Assembly (NCBI RefSeq): GCF_014297275.1 | Contig: NZ_JACOQK010000001.1 | Span: 1,116,001-1,180,000 of the forward strand | Length of the DNA stretch: 64,000 bases | Origin: Clostridium facile | GTDB lineage: Bacteria; Bacillota; Clostridia; Oscillospirales; Ruminococcaceae | Direction: 5' to 3' | Shown: in pieces, positions 44,039-55,140 of the stretch | Position numbering within the stretch: the first letter of the stretch is position 1 | Layout: each line of letters starts with the position of its first letter | Program-made: the position numbers and the translations under genes | The notes under the pieces: generated by a model | Databases searched by the model: none | What the model saw: the letters and a program-made list of their open reading frames with translations, nothing else | What the model was told of the DNA's origin: nothing

Positions 44039-46730
44039 GAATGGTTACCTCCTCAGCCGGTAGTGTAAATTGGAATATTGCACCATGAGGGTGATTATCT
44101 TTTACACAAATATCCCCTCCATGAGCATTGATAATGGATTTGCATAATGCTAAACCAAGGCCAAGGCCTCGCCTGCTATCCGCCACTCCTTTATGGGTAG
44201 TATAGAACATTTCAAATAAATTCACCTTTTCGTTATCAGGAATTCCATTACCGTCATCGGCAATGGATACTTCTACCCATTTTTCTTTTTTCTTGACTGA
44301 AACCGTAATGTGGGAGCCTTCTGGCGTATATTTAATCGCATTATCAATTATATTGATAAATACTTGAATCATGAGACGGGAATCCATTCGCGCCATAATC
44401 AAATCATCTTCCATTTCCACGCGGATATGATGTTTTACACTTTCCCGGTTAATATGGCGAAGAGATTCTGTAATTACTTCTTCCAGCAACTCTACTTCAG
44501 AGCGGATATTCATACTGCCATCCTCAATTCTAGTAACAGAGAGCAAGTTTTCGACCAAATTAAACAACCACATAGAGTCATCATAAATATCTGTATATAA
44601 TTGCATCCTTTTATCTTTGTCCAAAGAATCCGCACTAGACATCAACATGCCTGCATTACCAGAAATACTGGTTAATGGCGTCCTTAAATCGTGGGAAATG
44701 GAACGCAGTAAATTGGCACGCAGTTGTTCTTGCTGCGCCTTCATAGCAGCCTGCTTTTTGGTTTCATTTAAATATTCCTGATCCAAGGCAAGGCCACACT
44801 CACCAAGCATGGAAATCAGTAGGCTGTTTTCAAAAGAATCCAGTTCGTCATGGTTCAATACAACTGCTACCACACCATACACTTGTTCTTTTCCCCGAAC
44901 CGCCATGTAAAGGGATTTTGCTCCTGGTAGAGTATTAGTTGTTGCACCTGCATGTTTATTGTTTTTAAACACCCACTTCGCTACCGCTTGCTCCTCATGA
45001 GTGGTATATTGTAAAATATCCTCCTCATATTCAGAACGACAAAAAACAGCTGGTGGACGGAGAGAATTGTTTTCCCTGCCATAAAAGATAATATTGCGGT
45101 CTAATAATTTAATCAACTGGTTTGCGGTTTCACAGATAATTTCACTTTTCGTATTCGCCTGTTGTAATTTCTGATTCGTTTCCAATAAAATAGAGGTACG
45201 ATATGCCCTTCTCGCAACTTGTCTTGCCTGGTCTTTTAATTTCATAGTCAACGTACCTGTAATAAACGCCGCAATAAACATTACCACAAAAGTCACTGGA
45301 TATTCTGCCCCATTTGCGGAAAAGGTAAACCTGGGTTCTGTAAACAAAAAATTAAAGACAAGTACACTAAACAGCGCTGAAACTAGACTATATACGATAT
45401 TTGAGGTAATAATCGAGGTTAATAGTACACCTAAAATATAAATAGTAATAATATTGGCTTCACTAAATCCCAATTCAAAAAATCCCAAACAAATCAATGT
45501 TACTATGATCAATACACCCAATGCTTTTACCGTATCTTTGACAGAAAAAGTGTACTGATGTTTCTGTAGAAAATTCATTTTTCGGTAAGGGTGCGTATGT
45601 TTATCTGGAATAATATAAATATCCAGATTAGGCGCCATTTGAGTTAAACGGTCAGCAAAAGAAGGTTTTGGAAATAAGAGATTTTTTTTGGCGTTGGTGC
45701 GTCCTAGTACAATTTTAGAAACGCCGGATAACCGTGCGAATTCCGCAATCTGCGCGGGAATATCCTCTCCATATACTGTGGCGATTTTTGCCCCTAACTG
45801 TTCTGCCAATTTCAGGTTATTCCGCAACATCATCCGGTCTGCATCGTTCATATTCACAAAATCCGGCGTTTCAACAAATAATGCGGTAAACATTCCTTTA
45901 AATGCGCTTGCCATACGGGCCGCTGTCCGGATTACCTTCGCATTGGAAGGGGCAGCAGATAAACAGATTAGAATATGTTCTTCTGTATAGGAAGTTGATT
46001 TTTTCTTCTTTTTTTCAGAAACCCTATTGACCCGGTCAGCAGTACGGCGGAGGGCAATTTCCCGCAAGGAAATTAGATTTTCCACTGTAAAGAAATTATC
46101 TAACGCCTTTTGAGCTTGCTGCTCTCGATAAATTTTTCCATTATTTAAACGGGAAATTAGGTCCTCCGGTTCAATATCCACCAATTCTACTTGGTCCGCA
46201 TTGTCAAATACAGAATCAGGGATACGCTCCCGTACTGTAACGCCAGTAATAGATGCAACAATATCATTCAGGCTTTCCAGATGCTGCACATTTACGGTGG
46301 TATATACATCTATACCTGCTGTAAGCAGTTCATTAATATCCTGATAACGCTTGATATGCCGGCACTCATCCGCATTACTATGCGCTAATTCATCCACTAA
46401 AATAAGCTGTGGATGACGTTTTAACGCTCCATCCAGGTCAAACTCATTTAACACAATTCCTTTATGGTGAGCTTTTAAAAGAGGTAAAACCTCCAATCCG
46501 TCCAGCAATGCTAAAGTTTCTGGACGTACATGGGGTTCAATATAGCCCGCAACTACATCAACCCCTTTTTTCTTTGCTTGGTGGGCAGCTTCCAACATGG
46601 CATAGGTTTTCCCCACACCAGCCGCATAACCAAAAAATATTTTTAGCCTTCCTCTTTTATGGGCGCTTTGTTCCTGTTCCTTTTTTATTTGGCCCAGCAA
46701 CAACTCTGGGTCCGGTCTTTGATCCATCAT
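44031..46730 (-). CDS. kdpD: KdpD-like sensor histidine kinase
   Basis: About 899 residues from MMDQRPDPELLLGQI; an ATG seven codons upstream (46751) is possible but would place GGAGGAG inside the gene. Order: KdpD N-terminal domain with Walker motif FFGYAAGVGKTYAMLEAA, a USP-like domain (ILICLSAAPSNAKVIRTAARM), four TM segments of the DUF4118 type (about 395-500), a GAF-like region, HisKA with the phosphorylated His in SISHDLRTPLTSISG, and HATPase_c (INIIDNAIKYTPEG, GRGLGLGLALCKSIINAHGG reduced to RRGLGLGLALCKS here). It senses potassium or turgor. It pairs with kdpE downstream; no pump operon is beside it. Confidence 0.93.
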   Translation of the reverse strand: MMDQRPDPELLLGQIKKEQEQSAHKRGRLKIFFGYAAGVGKTYAMLEAAHQAKKKGVDVVAGYIEPHVRPETLALLDGLEVLPLLKAHHKGIVLNEFDLDGALKRHPQLILVDELAHSNADECRHIKRYQDINELLTAGIDVYTTVNVQHLESLNDIVASITGVTVRERIPDSVFDNADQVELVDIEPEDLISRLNNGKIYREQQAQKALDNFFTVENLISLREIALRRTADRVNRVSEKKKKKSTSYTEEHILICLSAAPSNAKVIRTAARMASAFKGMFTALFVETPDFVNMNDADRMMLRNNLKLAEQLGAKIATVYGEDIPAQIAEFARLSGVSKIVLGRTNAKKNLLFPKPSFADRLTQMAPNLDIYIIPDKHTHPYRKMNFLQKHQYTFSVKDTVKALGVLIIVTLICLGFFELGFSEANIITIYILGVLLTSIITSNIVYSLVSALFSVLVFNFLFTEPRFTFSANGAEYPVTFVVMFIAAFITGTLTMKLKDQARQVARRAYRTSILLETNQKLQQANTKSEIICETANQLIKLLDRNIIFYGRENNSLRPPAVFCRSEYEEDILQYTTHEEQAVAKWVFKNNKHAGATTNTLPGAKSLYMAVRGKEQVYGVVAVVLNHDELDSFENSLLISMLGECGLALDQEYLNETKKQAAMKAQQEQLRANLLRSISHDLRTPLTSISGNAGMLMSSADSLDKDKRMQLYTDIYDDSMWLFNLVENLLSVTRIEDGSMNIRSEVELLEEVITESLRHINRESVKHHIRVEMEDDLIMARMDSRLMIQVFINIIDNAIKYTPEGSHITVSVKKKEKWVEVSIADDGNGIPDNEKVNLFEMFYTTHKGVADSRRGLGLGLALCKSIINAHGGDICVKDNHPHGAIFQFTLPAEEVTIHE

Positions 46731-46856
46731 AAGGAATAAGATCTCCTCCATTTTTATTGTTTCTTATTTTTTATTATAGCAGATAATCCTTGTTGCTATA
46801 TTAGAATTTTATTAAGAACAGGAAGTTTGTATTAAGATAATATAAAGACTTTCCTT

Positions 46857-47747
46857 TTAATTTCGTTCTGGAACCACTGGAAATAAAATTTTTAAAAAAA
46901 CTTTTTCTGCTGCAGAACCAGTCCGATAATCAAACCGAAGCCTCAACCCATTCGCGTCAGTGACACGAAAATCTTCATTATCATAGGAGATTGTAATCCC
47001 TTTTTCGCTTAAGGCAAGACGGAGAGCAAGTTCCCACTGAAATAAAGAAATTTCTTCTTTTTCTTGGAGTTTCTCTACTAAATACTCAAATTCCATGACA
47101 CTCACCTGGTCATTTAAAAATAACATCCAAAGATATTTTTGTTGTTCTACAGAAAGGGATTGCAAAAAAGAAATTTTCTGTTCCTGGCATTCAAAAATTA
47201 AATATCGATAAAAGGTGTTGGGATCTACCTCAGTAAAATCTGAAAATTTGTCTTGATTATGAATAGAACGCCGGATAGGTAGATAATTGCTGCGGTAGGT
47301 AAGATACTGTAAAATCTGATACAGATCCTCTAATTCTTCCAAATCCTCTACTTGTATTTTTACGCAAAGCTCACCCATCTGTCCAAAGTCTTTTCCAGAA
47401 ATATTCCGTTTTTGAAGTAGAATTTGTTTCTGATCCTCTGAACAGATTGCTTGTAATTCAGCAGATTCCATTTCCCCAATCATCCCATAAAAAGAAATTG
47501 GATATTGTTGAGAAATGAAAGCCGCACAAACTCCGTATTCATCCCAAAAACTATCGCACAAAAAATAAGAATATGGGAAAAAGATCCATAAAGCATGGTC
47601 TTTTTTCATTTGGTAAACTTTTGGATCAATTTCCAATTCTACACTCAAGCAATATAGTATTTGTAATAACATAGATGAGGCATCCGCGTGTTTTGCCCAA
47701 GCAGGAAATGAAATTGTTTTTTGTGCCGCAATTCTCTTATGGTGCAT
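46857..47747 (-). CDS. Hypothetical cytosolic protein
   Basis: 296 residues from MHHKRIAAQ, whose ATG follows a perfect AAGGAGGT by four bases; the longer ORF start at 47876 lies inside the upstream gene and is rejected. The sequence is rich in acidic, Gln and aromatic residues (YFLCDSFWDEYGVCAAF, VEDLEELEDLYQILQYLTYR, SLSVEQQKYLWMLFLND). It has no signal peptide and no clear TM segment. I recognise no family. It probably forms a two-gene unit with the small membrane protein at 47768, which ends 20 bases before it. Confidence 0.75.
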   Translation of the reverse strand: MHHKRIAAQKTISFPAWAKHADASSMLLQILYCLSVELEIDPKVYQMKKDHALWIFFPYSYFLCDSFWDEYGVCAAFISQQYPISFYGMIGEMESAELQAICSEDQKQILLQKRNISGKDFGQMGELCVKIQVEDLEELEDLYQILQYLTYRSNYLPIRRSIHNQDKFSDFTEVDPNTFYRYLIFECQEQKISFLQSLSVEQQKYLWMLFLNDQVSVMEFEYLVEKLQEKEEISLFQWELALRLALSEKGITISYDNEDFRVTDANGLRLRFDYRTGSAAEKVFLKILFPVVPERN

Positions 47748-47767
47748 AAATACCTCCTTAATACCAA

Positions 47768-47977
47768 TCAAAACGCAAAGCCAAACAATAAAGCGATTGG
47801 TACCGCGGCAATAGAAGCAACGGCACAAACAATAGCTAGTAAAACAAGGGGAAGCCCCAAACAAATAGCTGAACAAACCGCATTTGGAAATTGTTCTATT
47901 TTATTGCCAAAGGCCCTCCAAAAACGGAACCATAAGTTTAATCTTTTGTCTGGTACATAATATATTTGATACATCAT
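47768..47977 (-). CDS. Small membrane protein
   Basis: About 69 residues from MMYQIYYVPDKRLNLW, after an AAAGAAGAG motif. The longer ORF start at 48043 has no ribosome site. The C-terminal half is hydrophobic (LGLPLVLLAIVCAVASIAAVPIALLFGFAF can be one long or two short membrane segments). Function unknown. It is upstream of and probably cotranscribed with the 46857 gene. Confidence 0.65.
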   Translation of the reverse strand: MMYQIYYVPDKRLNLWFRFWRAFGNKIEQFPNAVCSAICLGLPLVLLAIVCAVASIAAVPIALLFGFAF

Positions 47978-48222
47978 AAACTCTTCTTTCTTTAGGAATA
48001 TACAATAATCCATATTTCTATATTCAAGTGTATCATAAATCAAATAAATACAGTATTAAACTCGTTCTATACCGTATTAACATCATATAAATGTTGCTGT
48101 ATCTCCAACTATTTAAATATAAAAAGATCCGGCTTATTAGCAGTAAATTCCTATTCTGTTATTTGTAAAACCCAATAAATTTTTAATACAGACTATTTCA
48201 AAATATTTATACAACTTTCACC

Positions 48223-48251
48223 TTGACAAATCAAACTGCATATGATATGAT
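48223..48251 (+). promoter_or_regulatory. Promoter of the metal exporter transcript
   Basis: -35 TTGACA (48223-48228), 17-base spacer, -10 TATGAT (48246-48251). It starts a leader of about 215 bases that holds the riboswitch. Upstream, 48044-48222, I see only AT-rich sequence. Confidence 0.85.
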
Positions 48252-48295
48252 AAATAAAATTTTAATTGTTTATGGGATAAAATAGCAATTTGACC

Positions 48296-48390
48296 ACATA
48301 AAATGAGCAGGCAGATCTTTTGTAGCCGGGTTGCATAATTGCGACAGCAGATGAAGAATATTTCGCATCTGTGGGACATTTTTTATGTTC
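48296..48390 (+). promoter_or_regulatory. NiCo (czcD motif) riboswitch
   Basis: The leader shows the conserved blocks of the NiCo riboswitch in order: GAGCAGGCA, GCCGGGTTGC, GCGACAGCAGATGA and CATCTGTGGGACA. P1 can form between ACATAAAATG (48296-48305) and CATTTTTTATGT (48377-48388). Its 3' half is also part of the terminator stem at 48366-48398, so binding of Co2+ or Ni2+ should stabilise the aptamer, block the terminator and turn on the exporter gene. Recognition is by remembered consensus, not by a covariance search. Confidence 0.85.
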
Positions 48391-48405
48391 CGCAGATGTT
48401 TTTTT
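48366..48405 (+). terminator. Riboswitch-controlled intrinsic terminator
   Basis: CATCTGTGGGACAT / ATGTTCCGCAGATG stem with a 5-base loop, then seven T residues, ending about 70 bases before the exporter start codon. It is mutually exclusive with the aptamer fold. Confidence 0.9.
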
Positions 48406-48473
48406 ATTTCTTGGAAAATTTTTGCTATCTCCCCCTGCAAAGATTTGTTTCCCATTGAATGGAGTGATTTTTT

Positions 48474-49397
48474 ATGAAACAACAAACAAACCAACAGATT
48501 GCCATGCGTGTATCTTGGATTACCATGATAATCAATATTGTATTATCTATTTTTAAATTTCTAGCGGGTATTTTCGCAAAGTCTGGCGCTATGCTATCTG
48601 ACGCCGTCCACTCTGCTTCTGATGTATTTAGCACGATTATTGTCATGATTGGGGTAAAAATATCTGGCAAAGCTTCGGATAAAGGTCATCCCTACGGGCA
48701 TGAGCGAATGGAATGTGTTGCAGCCATCTTATTAGCTATTTTTTTAGCGGCTACTGGTATTGGCATTGGTTATACTGGCATAACCAAAATTATTTCTGGT
48801 AATCCCAACGAACTATCCATACCTGGAATGCTGGCGTTAATCGCTGCAATTGTCTCAATTATTGTAAAAGAAGGGATGTATTGGTACACAAGGCATGCTG
48901 CCAAAAAAATCAATTCCAGCGCATTGATGGCGGATGCCTGGCACCATCGTTCTGATGCCTTATCCTCGGTAGGTAGCTTTGTTGGTATTTTAGGTGCCCG
49001 CTTAGGATTTCCTATTCTCGACCCACTGGCTAGTATTGTGATCTGCTGTTTTATTGTAAAAGCCGCTTTTTCCATCTTTATGGACGCAATCAGCAAAATG
49101 ACTGACCAATCCTGTGATGAAAAAACCGAAGAAGAAATGCGTGTAACTATCATGGAACAGCCCGGTGTAATGGGGATTGATCAAATAAAAACTCGTCTAT
49201 TTGGTGACCGTGTTTATGTAGATATTGAAATTCGCGCTGATGGAGAGCAAACTTTAAACCAAGCACATCAAATTGCGCAAATGGTGCACGACCAAATCGA
49301 GCATCGTTTTCCTACTGTAAAACATTGTATGGTTCATGTAAATCCCGCCTCTTCTTCCCAATTAACAAATAACATGACAGAAGATGAAAAGTTCTAA
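48474..49397 (+). CDS. Cation diffusion facilitator metal exporter
   Basis: 307 residues with about six TM segments. The CDF metal-site motifs are GAMLSDAVHSASDVFSTII in TM2 and MADAWHHRSDALSSVGSFVG in TM5, with HPYGHERMECVAAI between. A C-terminal cytosolic dimer domain (about 205-295) follows with the histidine-bearing VKHCMVHVNP. Family members exchange Zn, Co, Ni, Fe or Mn for protons. The riboswitch in front argues for cobalt/nickel. It stands as a single regulated unit. Confidence 0.94.
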   Translation: MKQQTNQQIAMRVSWITMIINIVLSIFKFLAGIFAKSGAMLSDAVHSASDVFSTIIVMIGVKISGKASDKGHPYGHERMECVAAILLAIFLAATGIGIGYTGITKIISGNPNELSIPGMLALIAAIVSIIVKEGMYWYTRHAAKKINSSALMADAWHHRSDALSSVGSFVGILGARLGFPILDPLASIVICCFIVKAAFSIFMDAISKMTDQSCDEKTEEEMRVTIMEQPGVMGIDQIKTRLFGDRVYVDIEIRADGEQTLNQAHQIAQMVHDQIEHRFPTVKHCMVHVNPASSSQLTNNMTEDEKF

Positions 49398-49483
49398 ATC
49401 TTGCGAAAAATTCGAAATTATGGTATACTAAGAATTATAGATAATATTTTAACAAATTTACAAAAGAAAGAAGTCTTATCATT

Positions 49484-50143
49484 TTGAACAAACAACTATG
49501 CAAACGCTATCTTGTATTTATTCTTGGTGTACTGATTAATTCCTTTGGTATTGGTTTTATTACGAAAGCGGCACTAGGAACTTCCCCTATTTCCAGTATT
49601 CCCTGTGTCCTTAGTTTGAAGTTTCGTCCTACCTTAGGGGAATTTACTTTTGTAATGAATATGATTTTTATCTTGCTTCAAGTGGTTTTGTTGCGAAAGA
49701 AATTCCAAAAAATCCAATTCTTACAAATTGTTGTGAATATTATATTCAGTGGATTTATTGATGTAAGCATGTTTTTATTACAAGCATTTACCCCAGCAAC
49801 ATATCTCACGAAACTATTTTCTTTGTTATTGGGCTGTGCAATCCTTGCGTTTGGCATTTATTTGGAAGTATCCGCAAATGTACTGATGGTCCCTGGGGAG
49901 GGGATCGTTGCCGCAATCGCTACTGTTACCTACAAAGAATTTGGTTCGGTTAAAGTGTGTTTTGATGTTACTTTGATGTTGACAGCTACTCTTCTTTCCC
50001 TCCTATTTTTTCATCAGTTCCAAGGAATCCGAGAAGGTACAGTTATCTCCGCATTTATTGTGGGGCTTATTGTAAAACTGTACCATAAAAAACTTGGTTT
50101 TATTAAAGAATATTTATGCCCACAAATAAAAACAGTTTCCTAA
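49484..50143 (+). CDS. YczE/YitT-like integral membrane protein
   Basis: 219 residues with a TTG start preceded by AAAGAAAGAAG. About five or six membrane segments, with the family-type opening GVLINSFGIGFITKAALGTSPIS and GEFTFVMNMIFILLQVVLLRKKF. YczE-type proteins are of uncertain function, sometimes linked to lipopeptide production or stress. It follows the exporter by 86 bases and could share its transcript. A GC-rich terminator follows directly. Confidence 0.82.
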   Translation: MNKQLCKRYLVFILGVLINSFGIGFITKAALGTSPISSIPCVLSLKFRPTLGEFTFVMNMIFILLQVVLLRKKFQKIQFLQIVVNIIFSGFIDVSMFLLQAFTPATYLTKLFSLLLGCAILAFGIYLEVSANVLMVPGEGIVAAIATVTYKEFGSVKVCFDVTLMLTATLLSLLFFHQFQGIREGTVISAFIVGLIVKLYHKKLGFIKEYLCPQIKTVS

Positions 50144-50153
50144 TAGAAGCAAC

Positions 50154-50179
50154 GCCCTCTTTTTAAGAGGGCTGTTTTT
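50154..50179 (+). terminator. Intrinsic terminator
   Basis: GCCCTCT / AGAGGGC stem with a short T/A loop and a downstream T tract, immediately after the YczE-like gene. Confidence 0.85.
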
Positions 50180-50267
50180 ATATAATAAATATTCTTTTTC
50201 TATTTAGATAATTTCCATGTTCTAATCGAATTCATAATGCAAAATTAATCTTCCTTCCCCTTGTGTT

Positions 50268-50299
50268 ACAAGATAAAACTATTTATAATACAAGATAAA
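50268..50299. promoter_or_regulatory. Direct-repeat operator candidate upstream of ABC exporter
   Basis: ACAAGATAAA occurs at 50268-50277 and again at 50290-50299, a 22-base period or about two helical turns, and TATAAT sits between the copies. It lies 35 bases before the ABC gene. No regulator gene is next to it. Confidence 0.5.
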
Positions 50300-50333
50300 G
50301 TATTTTCATCATTCTCGATAGGAGGATTGTAAA

Positions 50334-51218
50334 ATGGCTGTAATTGAAGTAAATGGAATTACCAAAGATTATGGACAGGGCAGAGGCATATTTGACCTCA
50401 GCTTTTCTATCCAAAAAGGGGAAGTATTTGGATTTTTAGGCCCAAACGGCGCTGGAAAAACAACTACTTTGCGGCATTTAATGGGGTTTATTCATCCAGA
50501 TCAAGGCCAGGTAATGATAAACGGGAAAGACTGTTTTTCCCAGTCCGCTGAAATCCATAAAACTCTTGGATATTTACCAGGAGAGATCGCTTTTCCGGAG
50601 GATATGACAGGCAGGGAATTGATCCGTTTTATGTCACAGATGAGAGGGATGGATGGAGTAGGTGAAGCGGAGAAACTAGCAAAACAATTGGAATTTGATG
50701 ATACAGCTCGTATCAGGAGGATGTCCAAAGGGACAAAACAAAAGCTGGGAATTATATGCGCCTTTATGCACCGGCCAGAAGTTTTGCTGCTGGATGAGCC
50801 TACCAGTGGCTTAGACCCTCTCATGCAAAACCGGTTTTTAGAACTGGTCAATGAACAAAAATCTGCTGGACGAACGGTTTTCATGTCATCCCATTCGTTT
50901 GAGGAAATAGAACGAACCTGTACCCGTGCGGCAATTTTACGCGCGGGACGGCTGGTAACCGTGGAAAATATCCAAAAATTGCGCAGTACTCGTCGAAAAA
51001 CCTTTGTAGTCCAATTGAAAGATGAACCGTCTGCTATTGCGCTTTCACAAGAAATAACAGGGACAATACGCAAAAGGGATACTGTGACTGTTTCCGTTAC
51101 AGGTGATATAGATTCCTTTTTAAAAAAGATAGCAAGCTATCCGGTGCGTGACCTTCAACAAAGCATTCAAACATTGGAAGAAGTATTTTTGTATTATTAT
51201 GGAGGAAAGACAAAATGA
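50334..51218 (+). CDS. ABC transporter ATP-binding protein (exporter type)
   Basis: 294 residues. Walker A FLGPNGAGKTTTLRHLMG, signature MSKGTKQKLGIICAF, Walker B VLLLDEPTSGLDP and the switch His in FMSSHSFEEIERT are all intact. The C-terminal extension (about 220-294) is that of drug- or antibiotic-type ABC-2 exporters. It couples ATP hydrolysis to the membrane partner encoded next, whose start overlaps its stop by four bases. Ribosome site AGGAGG. The substrate is unknown. Confidence 0.95.
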   Translation: MAVIEVNGITKDYGQGRGIFDLSFSIQKGEVFGFLGPNGAGKTTTLRHLMGFIHPDQGQVMINGKDCFSQSAEIHKTLGYLPGEIAFPEDMTGRELIRFMSQMRGMDGVGEAEKLAKQLEFDDTARIRRMSKGTKQKLGIICAFMHRPEVLLLDEPTSGLDPLMQNRFLELVNEQKSAGRTVFMSSHSFEEIERTCTRAAILRAGRLVTVENIQKLRSTRRKTFVVQLKDEPSAIALSQEITGTIRKRDTVTVSVTGDIDSFLKKIASYPVRDLQQSIQTLEEVFLYYYGGKTK

Positions 51219-52012
51219 GTACTGTGTTATTACGCCGGGAAATAAAAGCTCATTGGAAATTAGTATTGATTTTTACCATTGTCCTATCCATATATGGCGG
51301 GATGATTATCAGTATGTTTGACCCTAAATTGGGGGAAAGCTTAAAAATGATGGAGCAAAGCATGTCCCAATTATTCGCTGCATTTGGCATGTCAGATGCT
51401 GGAACCAGCCTGATTGAATTTATTGCCAACTACTTGTATGGATTTTTGTTTGTTGTTTTCCCCATGATTTTTTCCTTGATTCTATCCAGTATGGTAATGG
51501 TACGTTATATAGACCATGGATCCATGGCATATTTATTGTCTACTCCAACTACAAGGACGAAAATTGCTGGAACACAGGCCGCTGTATTATTGATTGGTGT
51601 ATTTTTCTTAGTTGGATATGTCACTGTATTTTGTAGTATTTGTTCTGGAATCCTGTTTCCAAAAGAATTGGATTTACCAAAATTCTTTCTGCTTAATGTT
51701 GGGTTGTTATGCCTGCATATTTTTTTAAGCGGAATCGCTTTTTTCTGTTCCTGTGTATGGAATGAAACCCGTAAGGCAGTAGGAGTTTCTGCTGGATTAT
51801 GTATCCTTTTTGTATTGATACAGATGGTAGCACAGGTCGGGGAAAAATTTGAAGTATTGCGTTATATTACCCCATTGACCCTATTTAATGTAGATGGGTT
51901 TACTGCCGGAGAATCCATTGCATTATGGCAGGCAGGTATTTTGTTGATTTTCGGTGTTCTTTTTTATGCAGCCGGTATTGTGTCGTTTCGGAAACGAGAT
52001 TTGCCACTATAG
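51215..52012 (+). CDS. ABC-2 type transporter permease
   Basis: 265 residues with six membrane segments (for example LVLIFTIVLSIYGGMIISMF, YGFLFVVFPMIFSLILSSM, AAVLLIGVFFLVGYVTVFCS). Short extracellular loops include FDPKLGESLKMMEQSMSQLFAAFGM. It resembles the multidrug/bacteriocin ABC-2 permeases. Translation is coupled to the ATPase gene. The pair ends just before the mobile segment. The spacer 52013-52172 holds the hairpin CCCCTTCTTTAGAAGGGT and a second hairpin near 52150-52190. Confidence 0.9.
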   Translation: MSTVLLRREIKAHWKLVLIFTIVLSIYGGMIISMFDPKLGESLKMMEQSMSQLFAAFGMSDAGTSLIEFIANYLYGFLFVVFPMIFSLILSSMVMVRYIDHGSMAYLLSTPTTRTKIAGTQAAVLLIGVFFLVGYVTVFCSICSGILFPKELDLPKFFLLNVGLLCLHIFLSGIAFFCSCVWNETRKAVGVSAGLCILFVLIQMVAQVGEKFEVLRYITPLTLFNVDGFTAGESIALWQAGILLIFGVLFYAAGIVSFRKRDLPL

Positions 52013-52172
52013 TTTTCCGTGAAACTATATGGTTGGAACAGAAAAAAGAATGTTGTGGTAGCTCTCTAAAGAGAATATATTAATCATATATTGCATGCAA
52101 GCCCCTTCTTTAGAAGGGTTTCGGGTTACAAGGAAGTATCTTCCGATTAGGCGGCATAGCCCCATTCAAGGG

Positions 52173-54087
<1,915 letters not shown>

Positions 54088-54342
54088 TCCTTTCCCGTCC
54101 TTTCGCATTTGATAAAGTGAAAAACTTCTTAGCAAGCATAGGAAAGGGGTACCCTTTCCGTAAAATGCGCTGCATTTTGCTTGTTGGGAAGTTTCCCAAA
54201 CCCTCTGTTTTTCCTTTCATTCCCTACTACACCGCACAGGGCAGTTTTGCCGAAGATTTACGAAAAAAATTTTGATTTTCTTTCTTTACTCATTGATACG
54301 GGGAAGTTTTAGAAATGCCAAATCAGCGGATAGAGAGCTGTA

Positions 54343-54371
54343 TTGACAGTAAAAAGAATTTGTGCTATTCT
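54343..54371 (+). promoter_or_regulatory. Promoter of the tetR gene
   Basis: -35 TTGACA (54343-54348), 17-base spacer, -10 TATTCT (54366-54371). The operator at 54375-54393 overlaps the start of transcription. The rest of 54136-54342 shows no gene. Confidence 0.85.
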
Positions 54372-54374
54372 TTA

Positions 54375-54393
54375 TACAGACCAACGGTCTGTA
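54375..54393. promoter_or_regulatory. TetR operator 1
   Basis: TACAGACC, AAC, GGTCTGTA: perfect 8-base arms, directly after the -10 box, so the regulator should repress itself. Confidence 0.8.
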
Positions 54394-54406
54394 AGGAGGG
54401 GATAGA

Positions 54407-55048
54407 GTGCCAAGAAATAAATATCCAGAAGAAACTGTCAGATTGATTTTAGATGTGGCTACCCGCTTATTCGCTGAAAAAGGTTATGACAGGACTTCTT
54501 TACAGGACATTATCAATGAAACCAAGCTTTCTAAAGGCGCCATTTATCATCATTTTGCGTCTAAGGAGGATATACTGGAAGCCATTTTCGACCGTATTGG
54601 AGAAGAAAATACGGCAGTATTGGCAAAAGTGAGAGATGATAAAGAAGTAAATGGTTTGGAAAAGCTTCGGAAGATTATCCGAACGGCGGTGTTCCATTCC
54701 AACCAAAGCCTTATGCTGACGATTACACCAAGTCTGTTAGACAATCCAAGATTTTTGGCTTTGCAAATCGGGCAGATTTATCAGATAGTGGCACCCAAAT
54801 TTATTGAACCGATTTTAAAGCAGGGCATGGAGGACGGTTCTATTCAAATTGAACACCCCAAAGAGGTAGCAGAAGCGATTATGATTTTAGCAAATACATG
54901 GCTCAATCCGTTGGTAAATCAAACGGACGCACATGGTATGCGGGAAAGATGTAATACGTTCAATCATCTGATGAAAGGTATTGGCATTGACGTTCTGTTA
55001 GATGAAGCTTTGATTGAAGCATATATTGGCTTTTGCAGGCAGCAGTAA
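54407..55048 (+). CDS. TetR-family transcriptional repressor
   Basis: 213 residues with a GTG start after AAGGAGGGG. The N-terminal HTH is typical (ILDVATRLFAEKGYDRTSLQDIINET, LSKGAIYHHFASKEDILEAIF), and the C-terminal ligand-binding domain is divergent. It sits between a perfect palindromic operator in its own promoter and a second, similar operator in front of the MFS gene, so it very likely controls both. Inducer unknown; a drug or bile-like compound is plausible for such cassettes. Confidence 0.94.
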   Translation: MPRNKYPEETVRLILDVATRLFAEKGYDRTSLQDIINETKLSKGAIYHHFASKEDILEAIFDRIGEENTAVLAKVRDDKEVNGLEKLRKIIRTAVFHSNQSLMLTITPSLLDNPRFLALQIGQIYQIVAPKFIEPILKQGMEDGSIQIEHPKEVAEAIMILANTWLNPLVNQTDAHGMRERCNTFNHLMKGIGIDVLLDEALIEAYIGFCRQQ

Positions 55049-55097
55049 TGTCGTTAAAATAATCTGTCCTTTGCAGGGCAGTTTATTTTAAACCATA

Positions 55098-55116
55098 TAC
55101 AGACCGACGGTTGGTT
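55098..55116. promoter_or_regulatory. TetR operator 2, before the MFS gene
   Basis: TACAGACC, GAC, GGTTGGTT: the same left arm as operator 1 and a slightly degenerate right arm, 25 bases before the MFS start codon. Confidence 0.7.
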
Positions 55117-55140
55117 TATAAAATATTGAGGAGGATTTAC

